The notes: generated by a model from the sequence alone, not told the origin. A stretch of DNA of 64,000 bases from Dyella sp. ASV24 (GCF_016428905.1 NZ_JAELTQ010000004.1:1-64000); one strand, 5' to 3'. Positions 53,648 through 63,863 are shown, numbered from the stretch's first letter. Made by a program: numbers and translations.

Positions 53648-55528
53648 TCACACCGCCCAGCATGCGCAACCCAGCGCGCCCCAGAACGACTTGAGGTCCG
53701 ACACCGGCAAGCGACTCGACCACGCACCGACGTGATCATGACCATGCACGGAGCACCCATGATTGCAGCCACAGGCGGCCACTGGCGCAGAAGGCGTGGT
53801 GTTTCGCTGCTGCGCCCACGCACCGTATCCACCATAGGTCCGCACTGGCGACCACTCGGGCATCGCAGGCGGCACCGTCACCTCCTCGAACGAGGAGAAA
53901 CCACCGCTGCCGTACACCACGCGCCCACCAACAATGGTGAGCACCGAGGTAGTGTCGGCAATATCCGCTTCAGCGCAGGCAAAGAAGTCGCGATCAGGCA
54001 CGATCAGGTCGGCGAGCTGGCCCGCCTTGATCTGGCCCTTTTTGCCTTCCTCGTTCGAGAACCAGGTGACGTTCTCGGTCCACATGCGCAGCGCGGTCTC
54101 GCGATCGAGGCAATTGCTGCGCGGATACAGCGCCATCCCACCCACCGTCCTGCCGGTCACCAGCCATGAGAGCGACACCCATGGGTTGTATGACGCCACG
54201 CGCGTGGCATCGGTGCCCGCCGATGTGCGCAAGCCTTTTTCCAGCATGCGCTTCACCGGTGGTGTTGCCTGCGCGGCAGCCGGACCATAGCGCTCCACAA
54301 AGTACTCACCCTGATAAGCCATGCGATGCTGCACGGCCACGCCGCCGCCCAGCGCCGCAATGCGGTCGATGGAGCGCTCGGAGATCGTTTCGGCATGATC
54401 GAAGAACCAGTTGAGTCCCTGCAGTGGGATGTCCCGATTGACCTTCTCGAACACATCCAGCGAACGGCTGATCGTTTCGTCATAGGTGGCATGCATGCGC
54501 CAAGGCCAGCGGTTTTCGGCCAGCACACGCACTACTTCTTCCAGCTCACCTTCCATCTGGGGTGGCATGTCCGGACGCGGCTGGCGGAAGTCCTCGAAAT
54601 CCGCCGCCGAGAACACCAGCATTTCACCCGCACCGTTATGACGGAAGTAATCGTCACCCTGCTTGTACGTCGAACTGCGCGTCCAGTTGAGGAAGTCTTC
54701 CTTCTCCTGCTTCGGCTTCTGTGTGAACAGGTTGTAGGCAAGACGAATGGTGAGCTGATTCTCCGCCGCCAGCTTTTCGATGACGGCGTAATCGTCGGGG
54801 TAATTCTGGAAGCCACCGCCCGCATCGATGGCGCCCGTCACGCCGAGGCGATTGAGCTCGCGCATGAAATGGCGCGTGGAGTTGAGCTGGTAGTCGAACG
54901 GCAGCTTCGGCCCTTTTGCCAACGTGGCGTACAGGATTGCGGCATTCGGCTTGGCCAGCAGCAGGCCTGTGGGATTGCCTGCGCCATCACGCATGATCTG
55001 CCCGCCCGGCGGTTCCGGCGTATCCTTGGTGTAACCCACGGCACGCAGAGCCGCACCGTTGAGGATGGCGCGGTCGTACAGGTGCAGCAGGAACACCGGT
55101 GTATCCGGCGCAACGGCGTTGAGTTCGTCGATCGTCGGCAGGCGTTTCTCGACAAATTGATGCTCGGTAAAGCCACCGACCACGCGCACCCATTGCGGTG
55201 CCGGCGTGACTGCCACCTGTTGCTTGAGCATGGCCATGGCGTCGGCGAGCGAACGCACGCCATCCCAGCGCAGCTCCAGGTTGTAGTTAAGGCCGCCGCG
55301 GATAATGTGCAGGTGGTTGTCGATCAGGCCCGGCAGAACGCGCTGACCCTTGAGGTCGATCACGCGCGTGCGCGGCCCCGCCAGTGGCATGACCTCGGCA
55401 TCGCGCCCCACGGAAACGAAGCGACCATCCGCGATGGCCACGGCCTGCGCCTCAGGCAATCCACGGTCGAGCGTGGTGATGCGTCCACCATGAAGAATCA
55501 GATCGGGTGCGTTGTCGCCGGTGGTCAT
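53648..55528 (-). CDS. Amidohydrolase-3 (YtcJ-like) family metal hydrolase
   Basis: The 626-residue protein has the amidohydrolase frame: PDLILHGGRITTLDRGLPEAQAVAIADGRF, the metal motif PGLIDNHLHIIRGG, GAIDAGGGFQNYP, WRMHATYDETISRSL, FDHAETIS, and the late SAGTDATRVASYNPW metal/active site with GQLADLIVPDRDFF. Substrates of this family are mostly unknown. An unusual C-terminal tail is rich in Cys and His (CGCNHGCSVHGHDH) and may bind metal. Its start overlaps the XapX gene by four bases. Confidence 0.85.
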   Translation of the reverse strand: MTTGDNAPDLILHGGRITTLDRGLPEAQAVAIADGRFVSVGRDAEVMPLAGPRTRVIDLKGQRVLPGLIDNHLHIIRGGLNYNLELRWDGVRSLADAMAMLKQQVAVTPAPQWVRVVGGFTEHQFVEKRLPTIDELNAVAPDTPVFLLHLYDRAILNGAALRAVGYTKDTPEPPGGQIMRDGAGNPTGLLLAKPNAAILYATLAKGPKLPFDYQLNSTRHFMRELNRLGVTGAIDAGGGFQNYPDDYAVIEKLAAENQLTIRLAYNLFTQKPKQEKEDFLNWTRSSTYKQGDDYFRHNGAGEMLVFSAADFEDFRQPRPDMPPQMEGELEEVVRVLAENRWPWRMHATYDETISRSLDVFEKVNRDIPLQGLNWFFDHAETISERSIDRIAALGGGVAVQHRMAYQGEYFVERYGPAAAQATPPVKRMLEKGLRTSAGTDATRVASYNPWVSLSWLVTGRTVGGMALYPRSNCLDRETALRMWTENVTWFSNEEGKKGQIKAGQLADLIVPDRDFFACAEADIADTTSVLTIVGGRVVYGSGGFSSFEEVTVPPAMPEWSPVRTYGGYGAWAQQRNTTPSAPVAACGCNHGCSVHGHDHVGAWSSRLPVSDLKSFWGALGCACWAV

Positions 55529-55809
55529 GATTTCTGCTCCGTGGCGTTGCCCTTGTGCCCGGCGTTACGCGCCGTGGGCAGTTCACCGCACATGTGTGGC
55601 TTGACCTGCTCGCGCAGCCAGGCAGTCGGCTGGGCCTGGCGATGCAGGACATTCTTCACCAGCGGAGGCAATTGCTCTCCGCACAAGATACCCAGCAGAC
55701 CCACCAGCGCCACCAAGGGCGGCGCTGGCGAGCGAACCTGCAACAGGGCATAGATAACGCCGACCAGTACACCGGCTGCCAGCGAGATCACGTAGATTTT
55801 CATGGCCAT
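55525..55809 (-). CDS. XapX-domain small membrane protein
   Basis: The 94-residue protein contains the XapX pattern KIYVISLAAGVLVGVIYALLQVRSPAPPLVALVGLLGILCGEQ with two membrane helices, then a soluble tail. The function of this domain is unknown. The tail runs into a four-base overlap with the amidohydrolase start, so the two are coupled. The Met two codons later may be the true start. Confidence 0.8.
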   Translation of the reverse strand: MAMKIYVISLAAGVLVGVIYALLQVRSPAPPLVALVGLLGILCGEQLPPLVKNVLHRQAQPTAWLREQVKPHMCGELPTARNAGHKGNATEQKS

Positions 55810-55827
55810 GCTCCAGAACCGCCCGGC

Positions 55828-56481
55828 TCAGCCTTCGTGCGCCCCGAACATGCTCTTGGCATAGGTAATGCCGAGCCCATACGAACCGCCGAAGCGCTTG
55901 GCGACACCCGTGGTGCTGTCGTAGCTGTCGGTGCGCGCCCAGTCACGCTGGAGTTCCAGCAGGTATTGCAGGGACGTCATCGGGCGAGCACCTGCCTGAA
56001 TCATGCGCTCGACGGCGCGATTATGTGCCTCGGCCGATACGTCGCCGCACGCGTCGGCGATCACGTAGACCTCAAAGCCCTGGTCCAGCGCCGACAGAGC
56101 CGGGCCGACGATGCATACCGAAGTCCACAGACCCGCCAGCACCAGGCGGCTCTTGCCGATCGCGTTGACACGCTTGATCACGGCGGCGTCTTCCCAGGTG
56201 TTCATCGACGTGCGATCCAGCAGCGCCTGCCCGGGGAACGGATCGGTGATTTCGCTATACATGGGGCCCGAGAAAGTCTTCTCGGCCACCGTCGTCAAGA
56301 TAGTGGACACCTTGAAGCTGGCCGCCGCGCTCGCAACGAGCGCCGCGTTGTTGCGCAACACAGTGGGATCGATCGAATGCGTGGCAAACGACATCTGCGA
56401 CTGGAAGTCGATCAGGATCAGCGTGTGATCCGTCGGCGTGAGCAACTGCTTGCCCGGGGTCGGCGTGGCGGTGATGGACAT
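55828..56481 (-). CDS. Isochorismatase-family hydrolase, YcaC-like
   Basis: The 217-residue cysteine hydrolase has LILIDFQSQMSFA (catalytic Asp25) and SRLVLAGLWTSVCIVGPALSALDQGFEVYVIADACGDVS with nucleophile Cys123. It matches YcaC-like enzymes of unknown substrate rather than true isochorismatases. It is upstream of XapX and amidohydrolase in the same direction (18 bp gap to XapX), within the accessory run. Confidence 0.85.
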   Translation of the reverse strand: MSITATPTPGKQLLTPTDHTLILIDFQSQMSFATHSIDPTVLRNNAALVASAAASFKVSTILTTVAEKTFSGPMYSEITDPFPGQALLDRTSMNTWEDAAVIKRVNAIGKSRLVLAGLWTSVCIVGPALSALDQGFEVYVIADACGDVSAEAHNRAVERMIQAGARPMTSLQYLLELQRDWARTDSYDSTTGVAKRFGGSYGLGITYAKSMFGAHEG

Positions 56482-56545
56482 GGGGATACTCCAGGGTACG
56501 AATAAAGGGCGCGCCGACTTGAGGTTGCCGGCGCGCCGCGTTAGA

Positions 56546-57367
56546 TCAGGAACGGATGAACTCGAGCAGATCCTTGTTGACCTGCTCCTGGTGCGTGGCC
56601 GTCAGGCCGTGCGGCGCACCGGGATACACCTTGAGCGTGGCGTGCTTGACGAGCTTGGCGGACAGCCGGCCGGCCTCGTCGATCGGCACGATCTGATCAT
56701 CGTCACCATGGATGACAAGGGTGGGCACCTCGATCTTCTTCAGATCGTCGGTGTAATCGACTTCAGAGAACTGCTTGATGCAGTCGTACAGGCCCTTCAG
56801 GCCACCTAGCATGCCCTGCAGCCAGAACGAGTCGCGCATGCCCTGGGTGGCGTTGGAGTTCGGGCGATTGGCGCCGTAGAACGGACCCGACAGATCCTTG
56901 AAGAACTGCGAGCGATCGGCCAGCGTCTTCGCACGAATGTCGTCGAACACTTCGATGGGCAGGCCGTTGGGGTGGTTCGCTGTCTTCACCATGATCGGCG
57001 GCACCGCACCGATCAGCACCGCCTTGGCGACACGCGCGTTGCCGTGGCGGCCGATGTAATGCGCCACTTCACCGCCACCTGTTGAATGACCGACCAGCAC
57101 GACATTCTTCAGATCCAGTTTTTCGATCAGCGCAGCCAGGTCATCTGCATACGTGTCCATGTCGTTACCGTTCCACGGCTGACTGGAGCGACCATGACCG
57201 CGGCGGTCATGCGCAATGGTGCGGTAGCCCTGCGAACTGAGAAAGAACATCTGCGCATCCCACGCATCAGCGGAGAGCGGCCAACCGTGCGAAAACACGA
57301 TAGGCTGCCCTTGCCCCCAGTCTTTGTAATAAATCTCGGTACCGTCTTTGGTGATGATCGAGCTCAT
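56546..57367 (-). CDS. Alpha/beta hydrolase, non-heme chloroperoxidase-like
   Basis: The 273-residue protein starts [18 protein letters not shown]. It has the oxyanion HGWP, the nucleophile elbow GHSTGGGE (Ser95), the acid in [10 protein letters not shown] and the histidine in GAPHGL. This is the cofactor-free haloperoxidase/esterase group. The name chloroperoxidase is historical; it may be an esterase or perhydrolase. The ATG overlaps the stop of a short upstream frame by four bases, which implies coupled translation. Confidence 0.88.
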   Translation of the reverse strand: MSSIITKDGTEIYYKDWGQGQPIVFSHGWPLSADAWDAQMFFLSSQGYRTIAHDRRGHGRSSQPWNGNDMDTYADDLAALIEKLDLKNVVLVGHSTGGGEVAHYIGRHGNARVAKAVLIGAVPPIMVKTANHPNGLPIEVFDDIRAKTLADRSQFFKDLSGPFYGANRPNSNATQGMRDSFWLQGMLGGLKGLYDCIKQFSEVDYTDDLKKIEVPTLVIHGDDDQIVPIDEAGRLSAKLVKHATLKVYPGAPHGLTATHQEQVNKDLLEFIRS

Positions 57368-57507
57368 ATCGATTTTTCCATGTGAGGAATGGGAAGACGC
57401 GCTCGCCCGATCACGGGCAACGCCAGTGCAGCCGATGCCATCGCCACGCCACCAAAGAAAGCACGCTTGATGGAGTCGATCTCCGGACGTTGATCTGTTG
57501 TCGACAC
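57364..57507 (-). CDS. Short leader-like open frame coupled to the alpha/beta hydrolase
   Basis: Starting at GTG 57507, with AGGAG seven bases before it, this 47-codon frame reads [34 protein letters not shown] and then a short tail. It looks like a signal-peptide region (KR followed by a hydrophobic stretch). Its stop overlaps the hydrolase ATG. It could be a small membrane peptide, a coupling leader, or the relic of a secreted form of the hydrolase split off by a frame change. No family is recognised. Confidence 0.45.
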   Translation of the reverse strand: MSTTDQRPEIDSIKRAFFGGVAMASAALALPVIGRARLPIPHMEKSI

Positions 57508-57793
57508 ACAGGCTCTCCTGGTGAACCCGTCGAGCGCGGCATAGCAGGCTGCGGCGAACCGTATCCTGCGTCGAGCCATGCGCGTGTGACGGAGATGGAG
57601 GGGTATGCAGGGCCGGCGAATGCCCTCGCCGCCCACCAACATTCTTCCCATTACGCGCCAACCAGGTATCCCTATCGCGGCAAATCTTGCCTACCCGATC
57701 AGGTAGATGACGCCACGGAAGAAAACGCAGACACAGTCACGCTGCTTCGCGAGGCGAAAAGTGTGTCTTGCGTGTTACAGAAGATCGACGGAA

Positions 57794-58426
57794 TCAGCCG
57801 TCGAAGAAGCCGCGATTACGCGCCAACGTCACCGCGTGTGTGCGGTCGAGTGCGCCCAGCTTGGTCATGATGTTCTTCAATCGCGCCTTCACGGTGTCTT
57901 CCGAGACGCAAAGGATGTCGGCGATACGCTTGTTGGTGTGGCCGGTTGCCACCAGACGCAACACGCTGAGTTCTCGATCGCTCAGCATTTCTGACCAGGC
58001 GTGGGAGGCGATCTCTCCCGCCACCTCTACCGCCATTACGCGCCGCCCACCCATCACCGAACGGATGCCGGCAAGGATTTCATCGCGCGTGGCCGTCTTC
58101 AGCAGATAGGCGTTGGCGCCAAACGTCAACGCACGCTTCACGCGGGCATCGCCGGGATAGGACGTGAGCACGATGATCCGTGCGTCCGGAAACTCGCCAC
58201 CCAGCGTCGAAATGGCTTGCAGGCCATCCACGCCGGGCATTTGCAGATCCACCAGCGCCACATCCGGGCGCAGTTCGCGATAGCGCACGATGGCTTCCGC
58301 GCCGTCAGCCGCCTGCCCGACCACTTCCATGTCGGGCGCGCTCTCGATCGCCGCGACGATGCCGTCGCGCATGATCGGGTGATCGTCGGCGATCAGGACC
58401 CGGATGCGTGTCGCATCAACTGTCAC
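57794..58426 (-). CDS. NarL/LuxR-type response regulator
   Basis: The 210-residue protein has a receiver domain (VLIADDHPIMRDG, phospho-acceptor Asp60 in VALVDLQMPG, Lys110 in AYLLK) and a LuxR helix-turn-helix (LSDRELSVLRLVATGHTNKRIADILCVSEDTVKARLKNIMTKL, residues about 147-190). It is divergent from a propeller-type sensor kinase of the matching HisKA_3 class, and the pair presumably works together. The enzyme run to its left is a plausible target. Confidence 0.93.
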   Translation of the reverse strand: MTVDATRIRVLIADDHPIMRDGIVAAIESAPDMEVVGQAADGAEAIVRYRELRPDVALVDLQMPGVDGLQAISTLGGEFPDARIIVLTSYPGDARVKRALTFGANAYLLKTATRDEILAGIRSVMGGRRVMAVEVAGEIASHAWSEMLSDRELSVLRLVATGHTNKRIADILCVSEDTVKARLKNIMTKLGALDRTHAVTLARNRGFFDG

Positions 58427-58651
58427 GTTATGGTCCCTCGACGTATGACTGGGCGGACCTCATCGGCAGGCGCGGGGAAACCCGCCGGGGGGCAATGGCC
58501 TGAACTATAGCGGGCGCAGCACCGTATCGATCAATGCCCATTCGGGTGATTCTGTGTTCGTCACACGGCACCTATGGTCGCGCCTTACGCAGCGATATGC
58601 TGTATGCATCGCCGCCGGACATCTCCGGCGACACCCCCACACGGAATATCT

Positions 58652-61600
58652 ATGACGATGCTCGGATGGCCGGCCTTCGTCCGTCACGCTGTGCGATATC
58701 TTGGCGCAGCGCTATTGACAGCGTGCGTGCTGCTCACCGCCCATGCCAGTGACTCACCCAGCTTTCGCCGCCGGCTGTGGACCACCGAAACCGGTACGCC
58801 CGCCGATATCTGGGCCATGGCTCAGAGCAAGGGTGGCTATCTCTGGCTGGGTACCGGCAGCGGACTGTATCGCTTTGACGGTTTCCGTTTCGAACATTTT
58901 CAGCCGGCGGATGGCGAGCGCTTTCGCTCCAACGACATCACTGCGATGGGCTCGCTGCCCGACGGCTCACTGTGGATCGGCTTTTATTACGGCGGCGTGA
59001 GCAAGCTGCAGGCGGGACACCTACGGCAATACGCGCCGGGCAAAGATTTCCCGCTCGGCATGGTGTTGGCGTTTGCGCAGACGGGTGACGGCACGGTCTG
59101 GGCGGCAACGGAAGGTGGCCTTGCCCGCTTTGATGGCAGTCAGTGGCACACCGTCGGCGCCGATTGGAGTTATTCCTCGCATCGCGCCGATTGGCTCATC
59201 ACCGCGCGTGACGGCACGCTGTGGGTAACCACCGGCGAATCGCTGATGTTTCTACGCCCTGGTGAACACCGTTTCCAGCCGACCGACCAGAACGTCGCCA
59301 AGTACGGCATCGTGGCGCAGGCGCCGGATGGAACGCTGTGGCTGTCCGATCACGACCACGGTACCCGCGCCCTGCCCGGCCTCACGCCCGACCACCCCAG
59401 CGTCACCGCCACCGAACGCCCCGGTGACACGGACTTTGCCTGGGCCAATCGCCTGCTGTTTGACCGCTACGGCAACCTGTGGGGCACGCTGGTCGATCGC
59501 GGCGGCATCTATCGCGTCGCCGACGTGGAACGATTGGCCACCGGCCGCTCCTTGCGGGCACAGGATCTTGCCGAAGTCATCGGCAAGGCCAGCGGGCTCG
59601 TTTCCGAGCGCGCCGTGCCCTTGCTGCAGGATGCCGAAGGCACGATCTGGGCCGGCACGAACATGGGCCTGGCCAGCTTCCATCGCAACAGCTTCCAGGT
59701 GCCTGGGCAGGTTCCGCTTGGCATGGCTGCCGACTATGCGATGGCCGCCGATGCGTCAGGCGTGATGTGGATCGCCAACGGCGGCAAGCTCTACCGTTCC
59801 GACGGCGATGACGACAAGCTGGTGCGCGGTGATTTGCACGACACCAGCGGCATGCTGTTCAACCACGTCGGCGACCTGTGGATGGTAGGCCGCAACAAGC
59901 TCTATCGCCTGCATGGGCAAGCGATCGACAGCACCGAGTGGCCGGTTTCGTCGGACCTCACGCGCGTCAACGCCTTTGCGGTCGACAACCAGGACCAGCT
60001 CTGGCTCGCGCTGGCCGAACACGGCCTTTATCGACTTCGACAAGGACGGTGGCAACAGGTCATCCCGACCGGCGCATTGACCGACGAAACGCCCACGGCG
60101 CTGGCTAGCGACAACCGCGGCGCGCTATGGATCGGTTATGCCGATGATCGCCTGGTCCGCCTCGACGGCCGCACCGCCCGGCTCTACACCGCCACCGATG
60201 GCCTGCACGTGGGCACCGTTACCTCGATCAAAGTCGACAGCGGCGATGTGCTGATTGGCGGTGAGCACGGATTGGCGCGATGGCGCGATGATCGCGTCAC
60301 GTCGATGTCCGTTGCCGACAACGACGCGTTCAGCGGCATTACCGGCATCGTGCGCACATCCCGCGGAGACATCTGGCTGAACACCGGCAAAGGTGTGCTG
60401 CGCCTCGATGCGGCCGAGGCAGCGACCAGTTTCGACCAACCCGATCACGCGCCAGCCTATCGTCTGTTTGATTACCGCGATGGATTGCCAGGTATTGCCA
60501 AGCAGGCTGCGGTCGTTCCGACGAGTGTCGCGGACGAGCTTCAACATCTGTGGTTTCTGACCAACCAGGGCCCTGCCTGGATTGCTCCCGACGATCTCGG
60601 GAGCAACCTGTTGCCGCCGCCCGTCGATATTGCGTCGGTCATCGCCAACGGCAGGCACTACGCTGCCGCCGGTCAGGTCGACCTGCCCAAGGGCACCACT
60701 AATCTGCAGGTGCAGTACAGCGCGGCCAGCCTGGCCATACCGGATCGCGTGCGCTTCCGTTATCGGCTGGACGGCGTGGATGCAGGCTGGCAGGACGCTG
60801 GCAACCGCCGCGACGCGTTCTATTCCAACCTTGGCCCTGGCACGTATCGCTTCCACGTGATTGCGGCCAATGACGATGGTGTCTGGAATACCCAGGGTGC
60901 GGAAATTCGGCTGACCATAGCGCCGTGGTTCTATCAGGCGCGCTGGTTCTACGCTTTGTGCATTCTCGTTATCGTCACGCTGATCGCCGTGTTCCTTCTG
61001 TGGCGCACGCGCCTGGCCGCCGATCGGGTGCACCTGCAATTGATGGAACGCATGAACGAGCGCGAGCGTATCGCCCGCGAAATCCACGACACCCTGCTCC
61101 AGGGTGTGCAGGGACTGCTGCTACGACTGCAAGCCCTGATGGCCCGCCCGGTGCGTGACCAAGCCCATGGCGACGCATTGAATACTGCTATAGAGCAAGC
61201 CCGGCAGATGGTGATCGAGGGGCGCGGCAAGATCATCGCCTTGCGCGGCGATGGCCCGCAGGACAACGAGCCGGTGCAATCGATTCTCGCCGTGGGCGAA
61301 GATCTCGCCTCGCTCTACCCGCACGTAGCTTTCCGCCTCACCGCAGAGGGCAAGCCACGCAGGCTGTTACCCAGCGCACGCGACGAGATCATCGACATCG
61401 TCCGCGAAGCGATCCGCAACGCTTTCCTCCACGCGCAGGCGAAACACGTCGAGGTTCACGTGGATCATCAGGTGCACCAATTGCGCGTACGCATTACCGA
61501 CGACGGCACGGGCATCGACGAGGCCACGGTACGTTCCGCCGCGCAGGCCGGGCACTGGGGCATTGTGGGCATGCGCGAACGCGCTCAGCGATTGGGTGCA

Positions 61601-61684
61601 AAGCTGACGCTGAAGCGTGCACACCCACGCGGCACGGAGTGGGTGTTGAGCGTCCCTTGTCGCGCCGCCTATCGATCAGAGTAG
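58652..61684 (+). CDS. Sensor histidine kinase with periplasmic beta-propeller (reg_prop, Y_Y_Y)
   Basis: The protein (about 1010 residues) has a signal/anchor (YLGAALLTACVLLTAHA) and a large periplasmic region of two-component-regulator propeller repeats (for example IWAMAQSKGGYLWLGTGSGLYRFDGFRFEHF). A Y_Y_Y domain (RFRYRLDGVDAGWQDAGNRRDAFYSNLGPGTYRFHV, in part) and one helix (ILVIVTLIAVFLLW) lead to HisKA_3 with phospho-acceptor His812 in REIHDTLLQGVQGLLLRLQ. A HATPase domain follows (EAIRNAFLHAQAKHVEV, RITDDGTGID). Start 58652 gives the signal peptide; the earlier in-frame Met at 58574 is less likely. The partner is the divergent NarL-type regulator. Confidence 0.92.
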   Translation: MTMLGWPAFVRHAVRYLGAALLTACVLLTAHASDSPSFRRRLWTTETGTPADIWAMAQSKGGYLWLGTGSGLYRFDGFRFEHFQPADGERFRSNDITAMGSLPDGSLWIGFYYGGVSKLQAGHLRQYAPGKDFPLGMVLAFAQTGDGTVWAATEGGLARFDGSQWHTVGADWSYSSHRADWLITARDGTLWVTTGESLMFLRPGEHRFQPTDQNVAKYGIVAQAPDGTLWLSDHDHGTRALPGLTPDHPSVTATERPGDTDFAWANRLLFDRYGNLWGTLVDRGGIYRVADVERLATGRSLRAQDLAEVIGKASGLVSERAVPLLQDAEGTIWAGTNMGLASFHRNSFQVPGQVPLGMAADYAMAADASGVMWIANGGKLYRSDGDDDKLVRGDLHDTSGMLFNHVGDLWMVGRNKLYRLHGQAIDSTEWPVSSDLTRVNAFAVDNQDQLWLALAEHGLYRLRQGRWQQVIPTGALTDETPTALASDNRGALWIGYADDRLVRLDGRTARLYTATDGLHVGTVTSIKVDSGDVLIGGEHGLARWRDDRVTSMSVADNDAFSGITGIVRTSRGDIWLNTGKGVLRLDAAEAATSFDQPDHAPAYRLFDYRDGLPGIAKQAAVVPTSVADELQHLWFLTNQGPAWIAPDDLGSNLLPPPVDIASVIANGRHYAAAGQVDLPKGTTNLQVQYSAASLAIPDRVRFRYRLDGVDAGWQDAGNRRDAFYSNLGPGTYRFHVIAANDDGVWNTQGAEIRLTIAPWFYQARWFYALCILVIVTLIAVFLLWRTRLAADRVHLQLMERMNERERIAREIHDTLLQGVQGLLLRLQALMARPVRDQAHGDALNTAIEQARQMVIEGRGKIIALRGDGPQDNEPVQSILAVGEDLASLYPHVAFRLTAEGKPRRLLPSARDEIIDIVREAIRNAFLHAQAKHVEVHVDHQVHQLRVRITDDGTGIDEATVRSAAQAGHWGIVGMRERAQRLGAKLTLKRAHPRGTEWVLSVPCRAAYRSE

Positions 61685-61688
61685 AGGA

Positions 61689-61722
61689 CCACGCCGTGAG
61701 CACGAAGCGGCTCACGGCGTGG
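61689..61722. terminator. Bidirectional hairpin between the sensor kinase and the EF-G paralogue
   Basis: CCACGCCGTGAGC and GCTCACGGCGTGG form a perfect 13-bp stem with an 8-base loop between two convergent genes, starting 5 bp after the kinase stop. No long T-run follows. It probably serves both transcripts. Confidence 0.65.
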
Positions 61723-61733
61723 GCGTCGAGGCG

Positions 61734-63863
61734 TTACTTCGCCTCTTTCTCCATCAGCGTGTCGACCAGATTGGCCGGCACTTCCTCGTAGTGGTCGAAC
61801 TCCATGGTGAACGTGCCGCGTCCACGCGTGGCCGAACGCAGGAAGTTGATGTAGCCGAACATTTCCGCGAGCGGAACGAAGCCCTGCACGAACGACTGCG
61901 TACCACGCTGCCCTTGTTCGCTCACCGTGCCACGTCGGCGATTGATATCGCCGATGACATCGCCCAGGTAATCGGGCTCCATCGACACCTCCAACCGCAT
62001 CACCGGCTCCAGCAGTTTGGGCTTGCTCAGACGTTGAGCCTCGCGGAAGCACTGGCGCGTCGCAATCTCGAAGGCCAGTGCGGACGAATCGACGTCATGG
62101 AACTTGCCATCGATCAGGCGTGCCTTGAAGTCCACCACTTCGTAGCCCGCCACCTGGCCTTCGCGTGATTCGACATCTACCGCATGCTCCACCGCCGGTA
62201 TGTATTCGCGCGGCACGCGACCGCCGACGATCTCATCGGAGAACACTACGCCGCCACCGGTCCCCAGTGGCTCGAACACCATGGTGACTTCGGCGAACTG
62301 GCCCGAACCGCCCGACTGCTTCTTGTGCGTATAGGTATGCTCGACCGTGCGACCAAACGCTTCGCGGAAGCTCACTTTGGGCTTGCCCATGAGAGCATCC
62401 ACACCCAGCTCGGTGCGCATACGGTCGATGGTGACCTCGAGGTGCAGCTCGCCCATGCCCTTGAGCACGGTCTGGCCGGTTTCCTTGTCCATTTCCAACC
62501 GCAGCGAAGGGTCGGCTTTCACCATCTTGTAGAGCGCCGACGACAGCTTGTCGACATCGTTACGGCTCTTGGGTTCTACCGACACGCTGATCACCGGATC
62601 AGGAAAACGCATGCGTTCGAGCAGCGCGGGATGCGCCGGATCCGACAGAGAGTCGCCGGTTTCCGTTTCCTTGAGCGAAACGAAGGCCACGATGTCGCCC
62701 GCGCGCGCTTCGTCGATCTCCTTGGTGGCGTTCGCCTGCACTTCGACGATACGGCCGATGCGCTCCTTCTTGCCACGCGTGACGTTGAGCAAGCTGTCAC
62801 CCTTGCTGACCACGCCCGAGTAAACACGACAGAACGTGAGCGTACCGAACTGGTCGTTGATCACCTTGAAGGCCAGCACACGGGCCGGCGCGTCGTCCAC
62901 CACGCCTTGCTCGCCGGTCACGTGGCCGTCTTCGTCGACCAGCGCAATGCCGCCGTTCTCACCCGGGTACGGCATATAGTCGATCACGGCATCCAGCAGC
63001 TGCTGCACACCCTTGTTGCGGTACGAGGAGCCGCAGAACACCGGCACCAGCTTGCCTGACACGCAGCCCTTGCGAATGCATTCCTTCAGCTTCTCCGGGT
63101 CGAACTCGCCCGTTTCGATCAGGCGATCGAAGGCTTCGTCATCCATGGCCAAGGCGTATTCCAATGTCTCCTGGCGCAGCTTCGCCAGGTTGGCCACCCA
63201 AGCCTGGTCACGGGCTTCGGAGAACTTGACGCGTCCGGCGATTTCGTCGAGCGGCACGGTATCCCACGGGCTGTCCTTGTCATCGCCCTTCCAGATATAG
63301 CCCACGCCGGCGACCAGATCAGCCATGCCGATGAACTCGTCGTGGCTACCCAGTGGCACCTGGCACAGCAATACGTTGGCGCCGAGGCGCTCACGGATAC
63401 CTTTCACGCAGTGCTCGAAGTTGGCGCCCGTGCGGTCCATCTTGTTGACGTAGCACACGCGCGGCACGTTGTACTGGTCAGCCAGACGCCAGTTGGTTTC
63501 CGTCTGCGGCTCCACGCCCGCCACGCCATCGAACACGACAACCGCACCGTCGAGCACGCGCAGGCTGCGGTTCACCTCAATGGTGAAGTCCACGTGGCCT
63601 GGCGTATCGATCAGGTTGATCTGGTGACCCTTCCACTCGGTAGACACCGCCGCCGACTGAATGGTGATGCCGCGCTTGCGTTCCTGCTCCAGGTAGTCGG
63701 TGGTGGTGGAACCCTTGCCGTCCTTGGTGTCATGCACATCGACGATCTGATGCTTCTTTCCCGTGTAGTACAGGATGCGCTCGGTCGTCGTGGTCTTGCC
63801 CGCGTCGATGTGCGCAATGATGCCGATGTTCCGGTACAGCTGAAGCGACTTCTTACGTGCCAT
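61734..63863 (-). CDS. fusA: Elongation factor G paralogue
   Basis: The 709-residue translational GTPase has G1 AHIDAGKT (17-24), G3 DTPGH and G4 NKMD, then domains II-V ending [24 protein letters not shown]. Switch I differs from the usual [36 protein letters not shown], with an insertion before the conserved Asp. The gene stands alone, not with rpsL-rpsG-tuf as the main EF-G gene usually does. It is therefore probably a second EF-G, perhaps specialised for ribosome recycling or stress. A good promoter lies upstream. Confidence 0.9.
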   Translation of the reverse strand: MARKKSLQLYRNIGIIAHIDAGKTTTTERILYYTGKKHQIVDVHDTKDGKGSTTTDYLEQERKRGITIQSAAVSTEWKGHQINLIDTPGHVDFTIEVNRSLRVLDGAVVVFDGVAGVEPQTETNWRLADQYNVPRVCYVNKMDRTGANFEHCVKGIRERLGANVLLCQVPLGSHDEFIGMADLVAGVGYIWKGDDKDSPWDTVPLDEIAGRVKFSEARDQAWVANLAKLRQETLEYALAMDDEAFDRLIETGEFDPEKLKECIRKGCVSGKLVPVFCGSSYRNKGVQQLLDAVIDYMPYPGENGGIALVDEDGHVTGEQGVVDDAPARVLAFKVINDQFGTLTFCRVYSGVVSKGDSLLNVTRGKKERIGRIVEVQANATKEIDEARAGDIVAFVSLKETETGDSLSDPAHPALLERMRFPDPVISVSVEPKSRNDVDKLSSALYKMVKADPSLRLEMDKETGQTVLKGMGELHLEVTIDRMRTELGVDALMGKPKVSFREAFGRTVEHTYTHKKQSGGSGQFAEVTMVFEPLGTGGGVVFSDEIVGGRVPREYIPAVEHAVDVESREGQVAGYEVVDFKARLIDGKFHDVDSSALAFEIATRQCFREAQRLSKPKLLEPVMRLEVSMEPDYLGDVIGDINRRRGTVSEQGQRGTQSFVQGFVPLAEMFGYINFLRSATRGRGTFTMEFDHYEEVPANLVDTLMEKEAK

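Noticed and set aside
54326-55753. 475-codon open frame on the plus strand opposite the amidohydrolase
   Set aside because: It has no family features and crosses the XapX gene; the amidohydrolase motifs lie on the other strand.
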